Source: CAYMAX01 sp964388595 (GTDB lineage: Bacteria > Bacteroidota > Bacteroidia > Bacteroidales > UBA932). Taken from it: a DNA stretch of 40,904 nucleotides. The notes below the pieces were generated by a model. The model saw only the letters and a program-made list of their open reading frames with translations. It was not told the DNA's origin and searched no databases. The DNA is taken from contig CAYMAX010000006.1 of NCBI GenBank assembly GCA_964388595.1, positions 1-40,904 of the forward strand, in the 5' to 3' direction. Position 1 is the first letter of the stretch; every line of letters begins with the position of its first letter. This document shows positions 33,101 through 40,904 of the stretch, piece by piece. The position numbers and the translations under genes are program-made.

Positions 33101-33676
33101 ATGGATAAGAATAAGGAACAGGAGATTATTAAAAAGGTGATTGCCGGTGACAAAGATGGCTTTAGAGAGTTAATCGATGCCAATTCTACCAACATATATG
33201 CTCTTATCCGAAGAATGGTGGTCAATAGAGAAGATGCTCAGGAGTTGACGCAGGATGTCTTTGTGAAAGCCTTTTTCTCTTTGAAACAATATCGCGGAGA
33301 TAGTTCTTTCTCGACTTGGCTATATAGGATAGCGTATAATCTCACAATCTCCAATCTCCGTAAGAAGAGGATATTTGTGTCCAAAGATGATATGGAGAAT
33401 ACGCTTGCTTCCATTGAAGATGAATCCCAGGAAGAGATTATCTTCAAGCAGGGCTTGGAGGAGAAACAAAAGATGCTTGATGATGCTATTGACGCCCTTC
33501 CCCCTGACGAAAGATTTATGATGATATCTTTTTACAGACAGGATAAAAGCCTGCAAGAACTTTCTCAAATCTCAGGAATGAGCCTTTCCAATGTCAAAGT
33601 CAGGCTTTTCCGTACCCGCAAAAAAATAACAAAGATGATAGAAGATACTTTACTTAATCAACAAATATCGATATGA
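33101..33676 (+). CDS. ECF RNA polymerase sigma factor (sigma-70 family, RpoE-like)
   Basis: Encodes 191 aa from the ATG at 33101; a longer frame from 33014 would include the promoter and is rejected. Region 2 is AQELTQDVFVKAFFSLKQYR followed by GDSSFSTWLYRIAYNLTISN; region 4 is ALPPDERFMMISFYRQDKSL and SQISGMSLSNVKVRLFRTRKKI, a helix-turn-helix for the -35 element. There is no region 1 or 3, as usual for ECF sigmas. It overlaps the next gene by 4 nt (ATGA), so it is probably translated together with its presumed anti-sigma partner. Both its promoter and the mirrored one look like its own targets. Confidence 0.94.
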   Translation: MDKNKEQEIIKKVIAGDKDGFRELIDANSTNIYALIRRMVVNREDAQELTQDVFVKAFFSLKQYRGDSSFSTWLYRIAYNLTISNLRKKRIFVSKDDMENTLASIEDESQEEIIFKQGLEEKQKMLDDAIDALPPDERFMMISFYRQDKSLQELSQISGMSLSNVKVRLFRTRKKITKMIEDTLLNQQISI

Positions 33677-34050
33677 ATACAGAAGATAACTTTACACTCC
33701 CTGCCGATTTTTCATCGCAAGTGATGTTGAAAATCGAAAAAAAGATGGAGTTGAAAAAGAAGAGATATGACATTCTCTCCATCATCGGATATTCATTTGC
33801 CGGTCTCCTGATGTTGGGGCTCATCATAGTTAGCTTTGATTATTTTGGAATAATTACATTTGAGGAGATATTGATTTTTATAAAAACTCTGCTTAATGGT
33901 ATAGTGTCTATATTGCCCTCTTTCCACTTTGATTTGAAATGGCTTCCCAAGGATGCTTTGAATTATACGACAATAATTATTGCTGCTAATTTTCTTTTGC
34001 TTACCATAGCCTCACTGATACTTGACCATAAATTGGTCCACGATAGATAA
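33673..34050 (+). CDS. Small membrane protein, presumed anti-sigma partner
   Basis: Encodes 125 aa. The N-terminal 35 residues are soluble and charged (TLPADFSSQVMLKIEKKMELKKK in part), followed by hydrophobic segments at about 36-58 and 98-118, with a weaker one near 65-82. The LPxxFxxxVMxxIE start is common in small proteins coded directly after ECF sigmas in Bacteroidales. There is no HxxxCxxC zinc anti-sigma motif. Coupling to the sigma gene by a 4-nt overlap is the main reason to propose that it holds the sigma factor at the membrane; this is inference. Confidence 0.6.
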   Translation: MNTEDNFTLPADFSSQVMLKIEKKMELKKKRYDILSIIGYSFAGLLMLGLIIVSFDYFGIITFEEILIFIKTLLNGIVSILPSFHFDLKWLPKDALNYTTIIIAANFLLLTIASLILDHKLVHDR

Positions 34051-34081
34051 AGAGAAATAATGCTGATGGCATATTTTTTGA

Positions 34082-34089
34082 TATCTTTC
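34082..34089 (+). promoter_or_regulatory. Possible -7 box 7 nt before the secreted-protein gene
   Basis: TATCTTTC (7 of 8 to TAnnTTTG) is followed by seven bases and the ATG at 34097. No -33 element is visible. Read-through from the sigma promoter is also likely. Confidence 0.3.
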
Positions 34090-34096
34090 GACCGCA

Positions 34097-34831
34097 ATGG
34101 GAAGAATCATCGGATATTTTATCATAGCGAGTTTATTTCTAATATTGATATGCGCAAGCAGAGTCAATGCCCAATCTACTCCACAAGAGGACCCGTTTTC
34201 AGATATGGCGTTGCGCAATGATGTCACGACTCTCTTGAATAATGCTTCCTCCAAAGGATTGATACCTTCCAATATAAAAGATTCGATAATCGTAATGATA
34301 TCTTCTCTGAATCTGCAAAGCGACACCTTACAAGCCTATAACGAAGAAATCGAGCTGATGCATAAGTTTCAGACGGGCAAATTGAGGGAACTCAGAACAT
34401 TTCTTGTCAAATTTGTATCGCAGTCTGAAGTCGATGATCATATCATCAATTCTATGCAATCCGAAAGGCTTGCAATCCCTTTATCCGGTCTCAATGACGG
34501 CACTTCGAGCATGGATAAAGGGGCACATTCTTTTTATAAAAACGAAAGAGGCTCCAGGACGTTAAGTGATAATAAGTACGACCCGAATTACGATAGCAGA
34601 GTAGGGAAAGAGACTACTGACAGAATAGCCTACAATCTTAAATCACTCTCTGCAAGTCCCCAATTTATCCGCGATTTGTGCAAAAGCGATGAGAAAATTC
34701 TTCGAGTGCTTGGCGCCCTCCTCAGTTCCTTAAATAACGGAGCGCAGGCCCAAATAGGGGCAACTTCATTTCGTAACAGTATGGGAGGTCTGCTTCTGAT
34801 GCCTGCAGTCGGAGGGGCCCCAAATAATTAA
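34097..34831 (+). CDS. Secreted protein of unknown function in the ECF sigma operon
   Basis: A 244-aa protein I do not recognise. A signal peptide is clear (IIGYFIIASLFLILICASRVNAQ, cleavage near residue 25). The mature part is predicted mostly helical: a charged segment LRNDVTTLLNNASSKGLIPS, a helical region YNEEIELMHKFQTGKLRELR, a polar and probably disordered stretch at about 130-165 (NDGTSSMDKGAHSF and SDNKYDPNYDS), and a Gly/Ala-rich C-terminus. It has no cysteines after the signal region that would mark a lipoprotein, and only one Cys late in the sequence. Position 46 bp after the presumed anti-sigma gene suggests a periplasmic role in the same stress response. Confidence 0.7.
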   Translation: MGRIIGYFIIASLFLILICASRVNAQSTPQEDPFSDMALRNDVTTLLNNASSKGLIPSNIKDSIIVMISSLNLQSDTLQAYNEEIELMHKFQTGKLRELRTFLVKFVSQSEVDDHIINSMQSERLAIPLSGLNDGTSSMDKGAHSFYKNERGSRTLSDNKYDPNYDSRVGKETTDRIAYNLKSLSASPQFIRDLCKSDEKILRVLGALLSSLNNGAQAQIGATSFRNSMGGLLLMPAVGGAPNN

Positions 34832-34841
34832 AGGATAGCTA

Positions 34842-36494
34842 TCACACCATCAGCTGAGCTATCAATACCCTTAAAAACATAGTCAAAGGATAGACCGTAG
34901 CATAACTGACTGCCACTTGCGGTATTCCATAAGTATTGTTCATAAAAGCGAGAGCGATGGGATTGGTCTGACCTCCGCATATCATACCCGATAGCGAGAA
35001 ATAATCGTATTTCAAGATGTATCTGCCTATGATGGAAATAATCATCACAGGTACAATGGTAATAATGGCACCATATAGAATCCACATATAACCTCCATTG
35101 AACAAAGCATTCACAAAACCTTCCCCTGCTCCAAGACCCACAGCTGCCAAAAAGAGTGAGATACCAACTTCACGCAACATCATATTGGCACTGATGGTAG
35201 TATAGGTCACCATTTTGAAATTTGGACCGAAACGGGCTATCAGGATGGCAACGATGAGAGGTCCTCCGGCAAGTCCGAGCTTCAGCGGTTGAGAGAGATG
35301 AGGTATGAAGATGGGTATGCTTCCCAAGATAACGCCGAGAAAAATACCTACAAAAATGGGAATAAGATTGGGCTCATTGAGGCGTTTGAGAGAGTTGCCA
35401 AGTATTTGAGCCGCTTTATCGATAGCTTTTTCCTCTCCGATGACAGTCACGCGGTCACCAATCTGAAGGATGAGGTCGGGAGTGGCGACGAGGTCTACAC
35501 CGGAACGATTGATACGGGTGATGTTAATCGCAAATTGAGCACGGAGGTTGAGGTCACTCAATCTCTTGCCATTGATTTCGCTTCGAGTGATTATCAATCT
35601 GCGGGAGACAAGGTTATTGTCGTAGCGTTCCCATTCGGCAAGGTCCATTTCGATCTTTTGCCCCAAAAATTTAACCACCGCTTTCTCATTGGTCATAGAG
35701 GTAACTATAAGGAGTTTGTCTCCTTTATTGATAATCGTTTCGGAAGTTACCATCTCCAATCTGCCGTCAGGATGAATGATTCTGGAGAAAATAAATTTTT
35801 TATGGATTCTTTTGACAATCTCCTTTACCATCATTCCTGAAATGGAATCATTTAGTACTTCCACAGATACCCTTTTGGCTGTATCCTGGCTGGTATGGAG
35901 TTGTTGAATATCTTCTTTTTCCTTGTCAAGATTGATACGGAAAAGGCGTTTGATAATCATAAGAGAGAAAATCACCCCTAATACACCAAGTGGATATGTT
36001 ACAGCATAACCCATGGCAATAGTGGGGTCCTCAAAACCCTGAAGGTCTGCAAAAGTTTGCTGTGCAGCACCCAGCCCAGGGGTATTGGTAACAGCACCTG
36101 ACATAATACCCACCATCGTTGACATAGAAGTGCCTGTGATGAGGTGGATAATGTAGGTGGTAAGACCACTTAATGAGACTAACAACAATGCCATTAAGTT
36201 GAAAGAGAGGCCACCTTTGCGAAAGGAAGAGAAAAAGCCCGGACCCACTTCCAATCCAATAGAAAAAACGAAGAGAATCAGTCCGAATTCTTTGACAAAT
36301 CCCATCACATCGCTATCGATGGTCCATCCAAAATGCCCTGCTGCTATGCCGAGAAAAAGAATCCATGTAACCCCAAGGGAGATGCCTTTGACTTTAATCT
36401 TGCCAAGCATCGTCCCTAAGGCTATCACCAATGAGAGAATGAGTATCGAATGGGCTATTCCTTCCCCCACAAAGAGTGATTCCAACCAATTCAT
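34842..36494 (-). CDS. AspT/YidE-type transporter with two TrkA-C domains
   Basis: A 550-aa membrane protein of the AspT/YidE/YbjL family. Two membrane blocks (about 1-190 and 375-550) with the repeated features GLILFVFSIGLEVGPGFFSSF and GISLFLAAVGLGAGEGFVNA flank two soluble TrkA-C (RCK_C) domains containing VKEIVKRIHKKFIFSRI and LSDLNLRAQFAINITRINR. Asp-Ala antiporters belong here, but most members have no known substrate, and the RCK_C domains suggest ligand gating. It overlaps the fbp stop/start by 4 nt (36491-36494), so it is co-translated with fbp. It ends 10 bp from the convergent secreted-protein gene. Confidence 0.88.
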   Translation of the reverse strand: MNWLESLFVGEGIAHSILILSLVIALGTMLGKIKVKGISLGVTWILFLGIAAGHFGWTIDSDVMGFVKEFGLILFVFSIGLEVGPGFFSSFRKGGLSFNLMALLLVSLSGLTTYIIHLITGTSMSTMVGIMSGAVTNTPGLGAAQQTFADLQGFEDPTIAMGYAVTYPLGVLGVIFSLMIIKRLFRINLDKEKEDIQQLHTSQDTAKRVSVEVLNDSISGMMVKEIVKRIHKKFIFSRIIHPDGRLEMVTSETIINKGDKLLIVTSMTNEKAVVKFLGQKIEMDLAEWERYDNNLVSRRLIITRSEINGKRLSDLNLRAQFAINITRINRSGVDLVATPDLILQIGDRVTVIGEEKAIDKAAQILGNSLKRLNEPNLIPIFVGIFLGVILGSIPIFIPHLSQPLKLGLAGGPLIVAILIARFGPNFKMVTYTTISANMMLREVGISLFLAAVGLGAGEGFVNALFNGGYMWILYGAIITIVPVMIISIIGRYILKYDYFSLSGMICGGQTNPIALAFMNNTYGIPQVAVSYATVYPLTMFLRVLIAQLMV

Positions 36495-38461
36495 TTGCGG
36501 ACTTCGATATTTTCTCTTATCAGGCCGTTTTTATATGCGGCAAGAAGAAGTTTAAGGTCCTTAATCTGTTTTTTAAGGAGAGCTCCCATATCTGTGTCTC
36601 CCACTTTGGTACGCTTGGAGACATATTCGACCACGCGTGTATAGGAACGAATATCTGCCCCCTCTCTGACTGCTTTTTCTTCTGATTCGAAAGGCTCATG
36701 CTGTACCAGAAGAAGACCGAACGAGTTGTAGATAAGGGTGTATCCTGCAATCCCTGTCTCAGCTTGATATGGTTTGGAAAAACCGCCATCTATAATCAAA
36801 AGTTTGCCCTCTGCCCTTATGGGTGATTCTCCCTTTTTGGTCTTTACGGGAATATGACCATTGATAATATGGGTGTGTTCGCCCTTGAGACCAAATTCCT
36901 TAAGAATCATCTCACATATATCGACGCGCTCTTTGTATGTGGAGTAATAACCCTTTTTCTCTGTGTGAGTTTCCTTGTCTGCTATAAAATATCTTTCAAA
37001 TGTGGCCATTTTGTCCTTATCGAAAGGGGGAGCATAAGGTCCGCACCATAAGTACCACATATAATCCTGGGCATATTCTTTGAGTTTGGTGTCCTTCTCT
37101 TCATAATATGCTATTCTGGCTATCTGGTCTATCTTATCGAACAAGGCTTTTCCTTTATATTTTTCACCTAAAATGGTTAATTCCTTGAAAGAACCATCCT
37201 CGTTGAGAGGCATAGAACCATGGAAGAGGAGGTTATTGTTTCTAACGAGATAAAGAGCTCCCTTAGAGTACATAAAACGAATATGTTTTTCAAGCTGTGC
37301 ATTCCCGGTGAAGTTGCTTAACAGTCGAGTTACCACCTCGGATTCATCGGGGGTGAGTTTGTATGGATTCTTGGGGTCTACAGTCTGAAAATCAGAATCA
37401 CGCAAAGGATACTCCTTGCCATTTAACATTATTGTTTTATTCTCGAAATTGATTTTATCAAGAAGGTTACGGCTCGACATTCCAAATTCTTTTCTCCTCT
37501 TGATTATTGCACCCTCAAGTTTAAATTGAATAATGGAGATGGCTTTATGCATCTGGGCAATCATTTTCAATTGCTTTGATGAATATTGAGTGTCGTCATC
37601 TACCTTGGGCTTGAAGTATGTGCAAGGATCGTCGCCATACACATCAAGTGCGAATGTGGCGAGTGGGAGGAGATTGATGCCATAGCCATCTTCAAGTGTC
37701 TCAAGATTGGCATATCGTAAGCTGACTCTTACAACGTTGGCCATACAGGCGGCGCTTCCTGCAGCAGCACCCATCCATATTATGTCGTGATTGCCCCATT
37801 GGAAGTCTACATCGTGATAATTGCATAAAAGGTCCATAATGAGATGAGCCCCGGGTCCTCTGTCGTAAACATCTCCTATCACATGGAGAGAATCGATGGT
37901 AAGTCGTTGTATGACATTGGCGATGGCACAGATAAACCTGTCAGCAGAACCTGTCGAGATGATAGAATTGAGGATGGAATAGATGTATTCCTGCTTGTCA
38001 GGCTGGCTCAGGGACTCGTGGATAAGTTCTTCGATGATGTATGAGTATTCCTTTGGAAGGGCTTTACGTACTTTGGAGCGGGTGTATTTGGAAGAGACAG
38101 TTTCAAGTACTTTGACGAGATTTACGAGGGTAATCTTGTACCACTCATTCAGATTTTTCTCCTCCAGTTTGACATATTTCAGTTTCTTTTCGGGATAATA
38201 TATCAGAGTACAAAGACTGGTCTTTTCAGACTCTCTGAGTGAAGGTCCGAAGAGTTCATCAACTTTCTTTTTGATGACACCTGAAGCATTGCGCATCACA
38301 TGTTGGAATGCTTCATATTCTCCGTGCAGGTCGGTAACGAAGTGTTCGGTCCCTTTGGGAAGATTGAGGATAGCCTCCAAATTGATTATTTCCGTACTTG
38401 CCGCCTGCAAAGTGGGAAAGCTTTTGGCAAGAAGTTCCAAGTATTTGATATCTTTTGTCAT
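36491..38461 (-). CDS. fbp: Fructose-1,6-bisphosphatase, class III
   Basis: A 656-aa enzyme of the Firmicutes/Bacteroidota FBPase III family, which makes fructose-6-phosphate in gluconeogenesis. It is a metallophosphoesterase: EHFVTDLHGEYEAFQH (39-54) gives the first metal site, VIGDVYDRGPGAH (194-206) the second, and QWGNHDIIWMGA (221-232) the GNHD motif; GHIPVKTKKGESP near the C-terminus carries the last histidine. Length is typical for the class. It lies 42 bp after ctlX with no visible promoter in between, and its stop overlaps the transporter start. Confidence 0.96.
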   Translation of the reverse strand: MTKDIKYLELLAKSFPTLQAASTEIINLEAILNLPKGTEHFVTDLHGEYEAFQHVMRNASGVIKKKVDELFGPSLRESEKTSLCTLIYYPEKKLKYVKLEEKNLNEWYKITLVNLVKVLETVSSKYTRSKVRKALPKEYSYIIEELIHESLSQPDKQEYIYSILNSIISTGSADRFICAIANVIQRLTIDSLHVIGDVYDRGPGAHLIMDLLCNYHDVDFQWGNHDIIWMGAAAGSAACMANVVRVSLRYANLETLEDGYGINLLPLATFALDVYGDDPCTYFKPKVDDDTQYSSKQLKMIAQMHKAISIIQFKLEGAIIKRRKEFGMSSRNLLDKINFENKTIMLNGKEYPLRDSDFQTVDPKNPYKLTPDESEVVTRLLSNFTGNAQLEKHIRFMYSKGALYLVRNNNLLFHGSMPLNEDGSFKELTILGEKYKGKALFDKIDQIARIAYYEEKDTKLKEYAQDYMWYLWCGPYAPPFDKDKMATFERYFIADKETHTEKKGYYSTYKERVDICEMILKEFGLKGEHTHIINGHIPVKTKKGESPIRAEGKLLIIDGGFSKPYQAETGIAGYTLIYNSFGLLLVQHEPFESEEKAVREGADIRSYTRVVEYVSKRTKVGDTDMGALLKKQIKDLKLLLAAYKNGLIRENIEVRK

Positions 38462-38503
38462 AAGTATTGATTTAGTCTATAGATATGGTTAAGTTTATGT
38501 TTT

Positions 38504-39409
38504 TCAGAACAATTCTGCTATCATACAACGGGCAGAACCTCCTCCGTTGAGCTCGATGGTATCAAGAGGGGGTGCCAGGAGGCGATGGTAATACCCGAGA
38601 AGAAGTTTGGATTGTGAAGGGGTGAGACTTTTACGCGCGGTTCCGGACATTACCAAAAACTTTTGTCCCTCTTTATTTCTCAGCTCAAGCATATTTCCGG
38701 CAAAATGATTCATCTGGTCAAACGAAAGGTCTACTATCTCTTTGCCTGCAGAGATAAGGCTGTCTGTCACATTTTTGCGTGAAGAGGTATCGGATATGGA
38801 TTCAAGACAAACGAATGCGAATCGTGTGCCTATGCTCATCATCACATTGGTATGATAGATTTGCAAGCCGTTTTCATCGACTGCATCAAATAGCACTGAG
38901 GTGTATTGCAGCTGCTTGCAAAAATCTGCAAGTACTTTCTCGCAAGTACGGGGGGAGCGACAAGCATATACTACTTTGTTGACACGATCTAAAATCATGC
39001 TTCCCGTCCCTTCCAAAAATAAATTTTCTTCTTCCCAAAAAGTAAGGTCCACTACCCGTTTGAGATTGAAATTCTTTCTGATGAGTTCAAGAAATTCAGG
39101 TTTGCGTTCGTTACGTCTATTGAAAGCAAACATGGGATAGAGTACCAAAGTCCCATCTTCGTGGGTCGAAAACCAATTGTTTGGAAATATCGAATCGGGG
39201 GTAAAAGGGGAGTCGGTGTCTTCGGCTACTACCACAGTGATGCCGTTGGCTCTGAGAAGAGAGACGTATGCCATAAATTCACTTAGAGCATTGTCTTGTG
39301 ACCCCGCTTCGTAACCTTTCTTCTGAAAGGCATTATTGCCTGCCGTCTGAGGATTGAACCCGAAACGGACAGGCATTACCATAAAAACCTTGGACGTGGT
39401 TTGTTCCAT
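38504..39409 (-). CDS. ctlX: Citrulline utilisation hydrolase CtlX (amidinotransferase fold)
   Basis: A 301-aa protein of the guanidino-group-modifying superfamily. Family points seen are VMPVRFGFNPQTAGNNAFQ at the N-terminus, IFPNNWFSTHEDGTLVLYPM, LEGTGSMILDR, the catalytic His in YHTNVMMSIG, and the catalytic Cys295 in NGGGSARCMIAELF at the C-terminus. CtlX hydrolyses citrulline to ornithine. The gene starts 6 nt after the rocD stop, so ornithine made here can pass directly to the ornithine aminotransferase. An arginine-deiminase activity is less likely for this short, CtlX-like form. Confidence 0.88.
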   Translation of the reverse strand: MEQTTSKVFMVMPVRFGFNPQTAGNNAFQKKGYEAGSQDNALSEFMAYVSLLRANGITVVVAEDTDSPFTPDSIFPNNWFSTHEDGTLVLYPMFAFNRRNERKPEFLELIRKNFNLKRVVDLTFWEEENLFLEGTGSMILDRVNKVVYACRSPRTCEKVLADFCKQLQYTSVLFDAVDENGLQIYHTNVMMSIGTRFAFVCLESISDTSSRKNVTDSLISAGKEIVDLSFDQMNHFAGNMLELRNKEGQKFLVMSGTARKSLTPSQSKLLLGYYHRLLAPPLDTIELNGGGSARCMIAELF

Positions 39410-39415
39410 GACCTG

Positions 39416-40642
39416 TTATATCGTTTCAAATACTTCTTTGATAATGGAGATGGCCTCTCTGAGTTCAGCCTCTGTGATTACCAAAGGAGGAGCAAAACGG
39501 ATGATGTGTTTGTGTGTGGGTTTGGCCAAGAGACCTTTTTCTGCCATCTTCAGACAAATATCCCAAGCTTCAATACCGCGTTGAGGAACAGTGATAACTG
39601 CATTCAGAAGTCCTTTACCACGGACAGATTTATAGAAAGGAGATTTAATTTTAGATATTTCTTCTCTGAAAATCTTTCCTAATCTTTCTGCGTTTTCGGT
39701 AAGATGTTCGTCACGAACTACCTCGAGAGCTGCTACAGCCACTTTCGCTGCAAGAGGAAATCCTCCGAAGGTGGAGCCGTGCTCTCCCGGAAGAATAGTG
39801 AGCATTATGTCATTGTCTGCAAGAACAGCGGATACAGGGAGGGTACCTCCTGACAGAGCTTTGCCAATAATAACCATATCGGGGCGTATGTTTTCGTGGT
39901 CGCAGCAAAGCATTCTGCCGGTCCTGGCAATGCCGGTCTGCACTTCGTCTGCAACGAACAATACATTGTGCTTGTGGCACAAGTCAAAACATTTTTTCAG
40001 ATATCCGTCATCGGGAACAAATACACCTGCTTCTCCCTGAATAGGCTCTACTACCATAGCGGCTACTTTATCTCCCTTTTCATTGAGAACTTTTTCAAGA
40101 GAGGCAGTGTCATTGTAGGGAATAGTCACGAATCCGGGGGTGAAAGGACCGTATTGTCCATAACTTTCAGGGTCGGTGGAGATGGAGACGATAGTGATGG
40201 TGCGACCATGGAAATTGCCTTCGCAAGTGATAATCAAGGCTTCATTTTCAGGGATTCCCTTCACTTTATAGCCCCAGCGTCTGGCAAGCTTCAGTGCTGT
40301 TTCCACTGCCTCTGCCCCTGAATTCATAGGGAGCAACTTGTCATATCCAAAAAACTCAGTAGCGAATTTTTCGTATGGGCCCAGACAGTCATTATAGAAG
40401 GCTCTCGATGTGAGGCACAGCGTCTGTGCCTGGTCACAAAGGGCTTTTACGATTTTTGGGTGACAATGGCCCTGGTTGACTGCAGAATAGGCAGACAGAA
40501 AATCAAAATATTTTTTCCCATCGACATCCCATACATAGATACCTTTACCTTTGGAAAGGACAACGGGGAGGGGATGATAGTTGTGCGCCCCGAAGTTTTG
40601 TTCTTCATCGATGAAAAACTGAGCTTTTTTGGATTGATTCAT
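39416..40642 (-). CDS. rocD: Ornithine aminotransferase
   Basis: A 408-aa PLP enzyme of the class III aminotransferases that converts ornithine and 2-oxoglutarate to glutamate-5-semialdehyde and glutamate. The start is MNQSKKAQFFIDEEQNFGAHNY-like at 40642 (an upstream in-frame extension runs through the promoter). Motifs are FLSAYSAVNQGHCHPKIVKAL, MNSGAEAVETALKLAR, VADEVQTGIARTG (Asp232, Glu233) and the PLP lysine 261 in IIGKALSGGTLPV. The length is standard. It is the first gene of rocD-ctlX-fbp-transporter. Confidence 0.95.
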   Translation of the reverse strand: MNQSKKAQFFIDEEQNFGAHNYHPLPVVLSKGKGIYVWDVDGKKYFDFLSAYSAVNQGHCHPKIVKALCDQAQTLCLTSRAFYNDCLGPYEKFATEFFGYDKLLPMNSGAEAVETALKLARRWGYKVKGIPENEALIITCEGNFHGRTITIVSISTDPESYGQYGPFTPGFVTIPYNDTASLEKVLNEKGDKVAAMVVEPIQGEAGVFVPDDGYLKKCFDLCHKHNVLFVADEVQTGIARTGRMLCCDHENIRPDMVIIGKALSGGTLPVSAVLADNDIMLTILPGEHGSTFGGFPLAAKVAVAALEVVRDEHLTENAERLGKIFREEISKIKSPFYKSVRGKGLLNAVITVPQRGIEAWDICLKMAEKGLLAKPTHKHIIRFAPPLVITEAELREAISIIKEVFETI

Positions 40643-40684
40643 AATGTATATGTTATTAAAAATTAGTTGCTTGATTGCGAGGGG

Positions 40685-40716
40685 CAAATCTACTCTATTT
40701 TTTGTACTTCCCCAAA
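40685..40716 (-). promoter_or_regulatory. Promoter of the rocD-ctlX operon
   Basis: On the minus strand TTTG (40716-40713), a 20-bp spacer and TAGATTTG (40692-40685) form the best complete Bacteroidota promoter in the window. The rocD ATG at 40642 is 42 nt downstream of the box. Confidence 0.65.
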
Positions 40717-40792
40717 AGAAAAAGGACTTCTCCACTATGTCTCGTTTTTCTACTCAGATATAGTTTTAGTAGTTATAAATTGTTGATTTCGT

Positions 40793-40823
40793 GTTGGTAA
40801 ATTAGAAATAATTCCTATCTTTG
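40793..40823 (+). promoter_or_regulatory. Promoter of the rpsL (S12) operon
   Basis: GTTG (40793-40796), 19 bp, TATCTTTG (40816-40823). The rpsL ATG lies 51 nt after the box. Confidence 0.65.
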
Positions 40824-40826
40824 CAG

Positions 40827-40844
40827 CCCGTTTATTTGGACGGG
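40827..40844 (+). promoter_or_regulatory. Hairpin at the 5' end of the rpsL leader
   Basis: CCCGT (40827-40831) and ACGGG (40840-40844) pair around an 8-nt loop at the very start of the predicted mRNA. An AUG-UAA minimal frame follows at 40848-40853. It could be an mRNA-stabilising 5' stem or part of ribosomal-protein feedback control. Confidence 0.4.
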
Positions 40845-40874
40845 TTTATGTAAAGTTAAGATTAACAACTATTT

Positions 40875-40904
40875 ATGCCAACAATTCAACAATTAGTTCG
40901 CAAA
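40875..40904 (+). CDS. rpsL: 30S ribosomal protein S12, N-terminal 10 codons (3' end outside window)
   Basis: The last 30 bases read MPTIQQLVRK, the near-universal N-terminus of S12, the decoding-centre protein in which streptomycin-resistance mutations arise. The strong promoter upstream and the position at the start of the usual str operon (rpsL-rpsG-fusA) support this. Only ten residues are visible. Confidence 0.9.
   Translation, partial: MPTIQQLVRK

Noticed and set aside
1..40904. Mobile elements, CRISPR arrays, tRNA or rRNA genes
   Set aside because: No transposase, integrase, phage protein, spaced direct-repeat array or tRNA cloverleaf was recognised, and gaps between genes are too small to hide most of them.

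Overview
The window is a dense block of chromosomal genes from a member of the Bacteroidota, most likely order Bacteroidales; genus cannot be given from the sequence alone. The evidence is the repeated -7 box TAnnTTTG (often with a TTTG/GTTG -33 box about 19-20 bp upstream), the lack of Shine-Dalgarno sites, and lineage-typical genes: GH3-like protein, DUF2156, S37 peptidase, class III fructose bisphosphatase, DUF6249-like membrane protein, Suf Fe-S assembly without Isc, and adenosylcobalamin-dependent ribonucleotide reductase. I count 35 protein genes (two partial). No gene-free stretch exceeds about 230 bases. I see no tRNA, rRNA, IS element, phage gene or CRISPR array.

Layout. 1-4758 (+): tyrS 3' end, rbfA, a LolC/E-type permease, a secreted S37 peptidase, a DUF2156 protein and a phosphopantetheinyl transferase. 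4736-12834 (-): a methyltransferase, then sufB-pnuC-sufC-sufD, then nrdJ-ispE. 12930-15292 (+): a ThiL-like protein that has lost most family active-site residues, and a secreted alpha-L-fucosidase. 15295-20488 (-): gpmI-dnaE. 20537-22549 (+): RNase R. 22525-24794 (-): rsgA and a MATE exporter. 24833-28054 (+): prenyl synthase, GT9 glycosyltransferase, U32 protein. 28006-29649 (-): S41 protease. 29720-32556 (+): an RdgB-RecO fusion and a GH3 protein. 32569-34831: an ECF sigma module, with a divergent membrane gene facing sigma, a small membrane protein and a secreted protein. 34842-40642 (-): rocD-ctlX-fbp-AspT-like transporter. 40875 to the end (+): start of rpsL.

How genes work together. 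CtlX and RocD form a citrulline -> ornithine -> glutamate-semialdehyde route. SufBCD build Fe-S clusters. RbfA, RsgA, RNase R, TyrRS and S12 serve ribosomes and RNA. RdgB-RecO and DnaE serve genome maintenance.

The most notable observations are: (1) a mirror-symmetric pair of ECF-type promoters, GACG-N16-GTTACA-N11-TGTAAC-N16-CGTC, between the sigma gene and the divergent DUF6249-like gene, predicting direct autoregulation and a four-gene regulon; (2) a single-frame fusion of a nucleotide-pool sanitising enzyme (RdgB) to the recombination mediator RecO; (3) a ThiL-fold protein whose conserved Asp/Gly motifs have been replaced while the scaffold is kept; (4) pnuC translationally embedded between sufB and sufC; and (5) several promoters only 7 nt from the start codon, implying nearly leaderless mRNAs.
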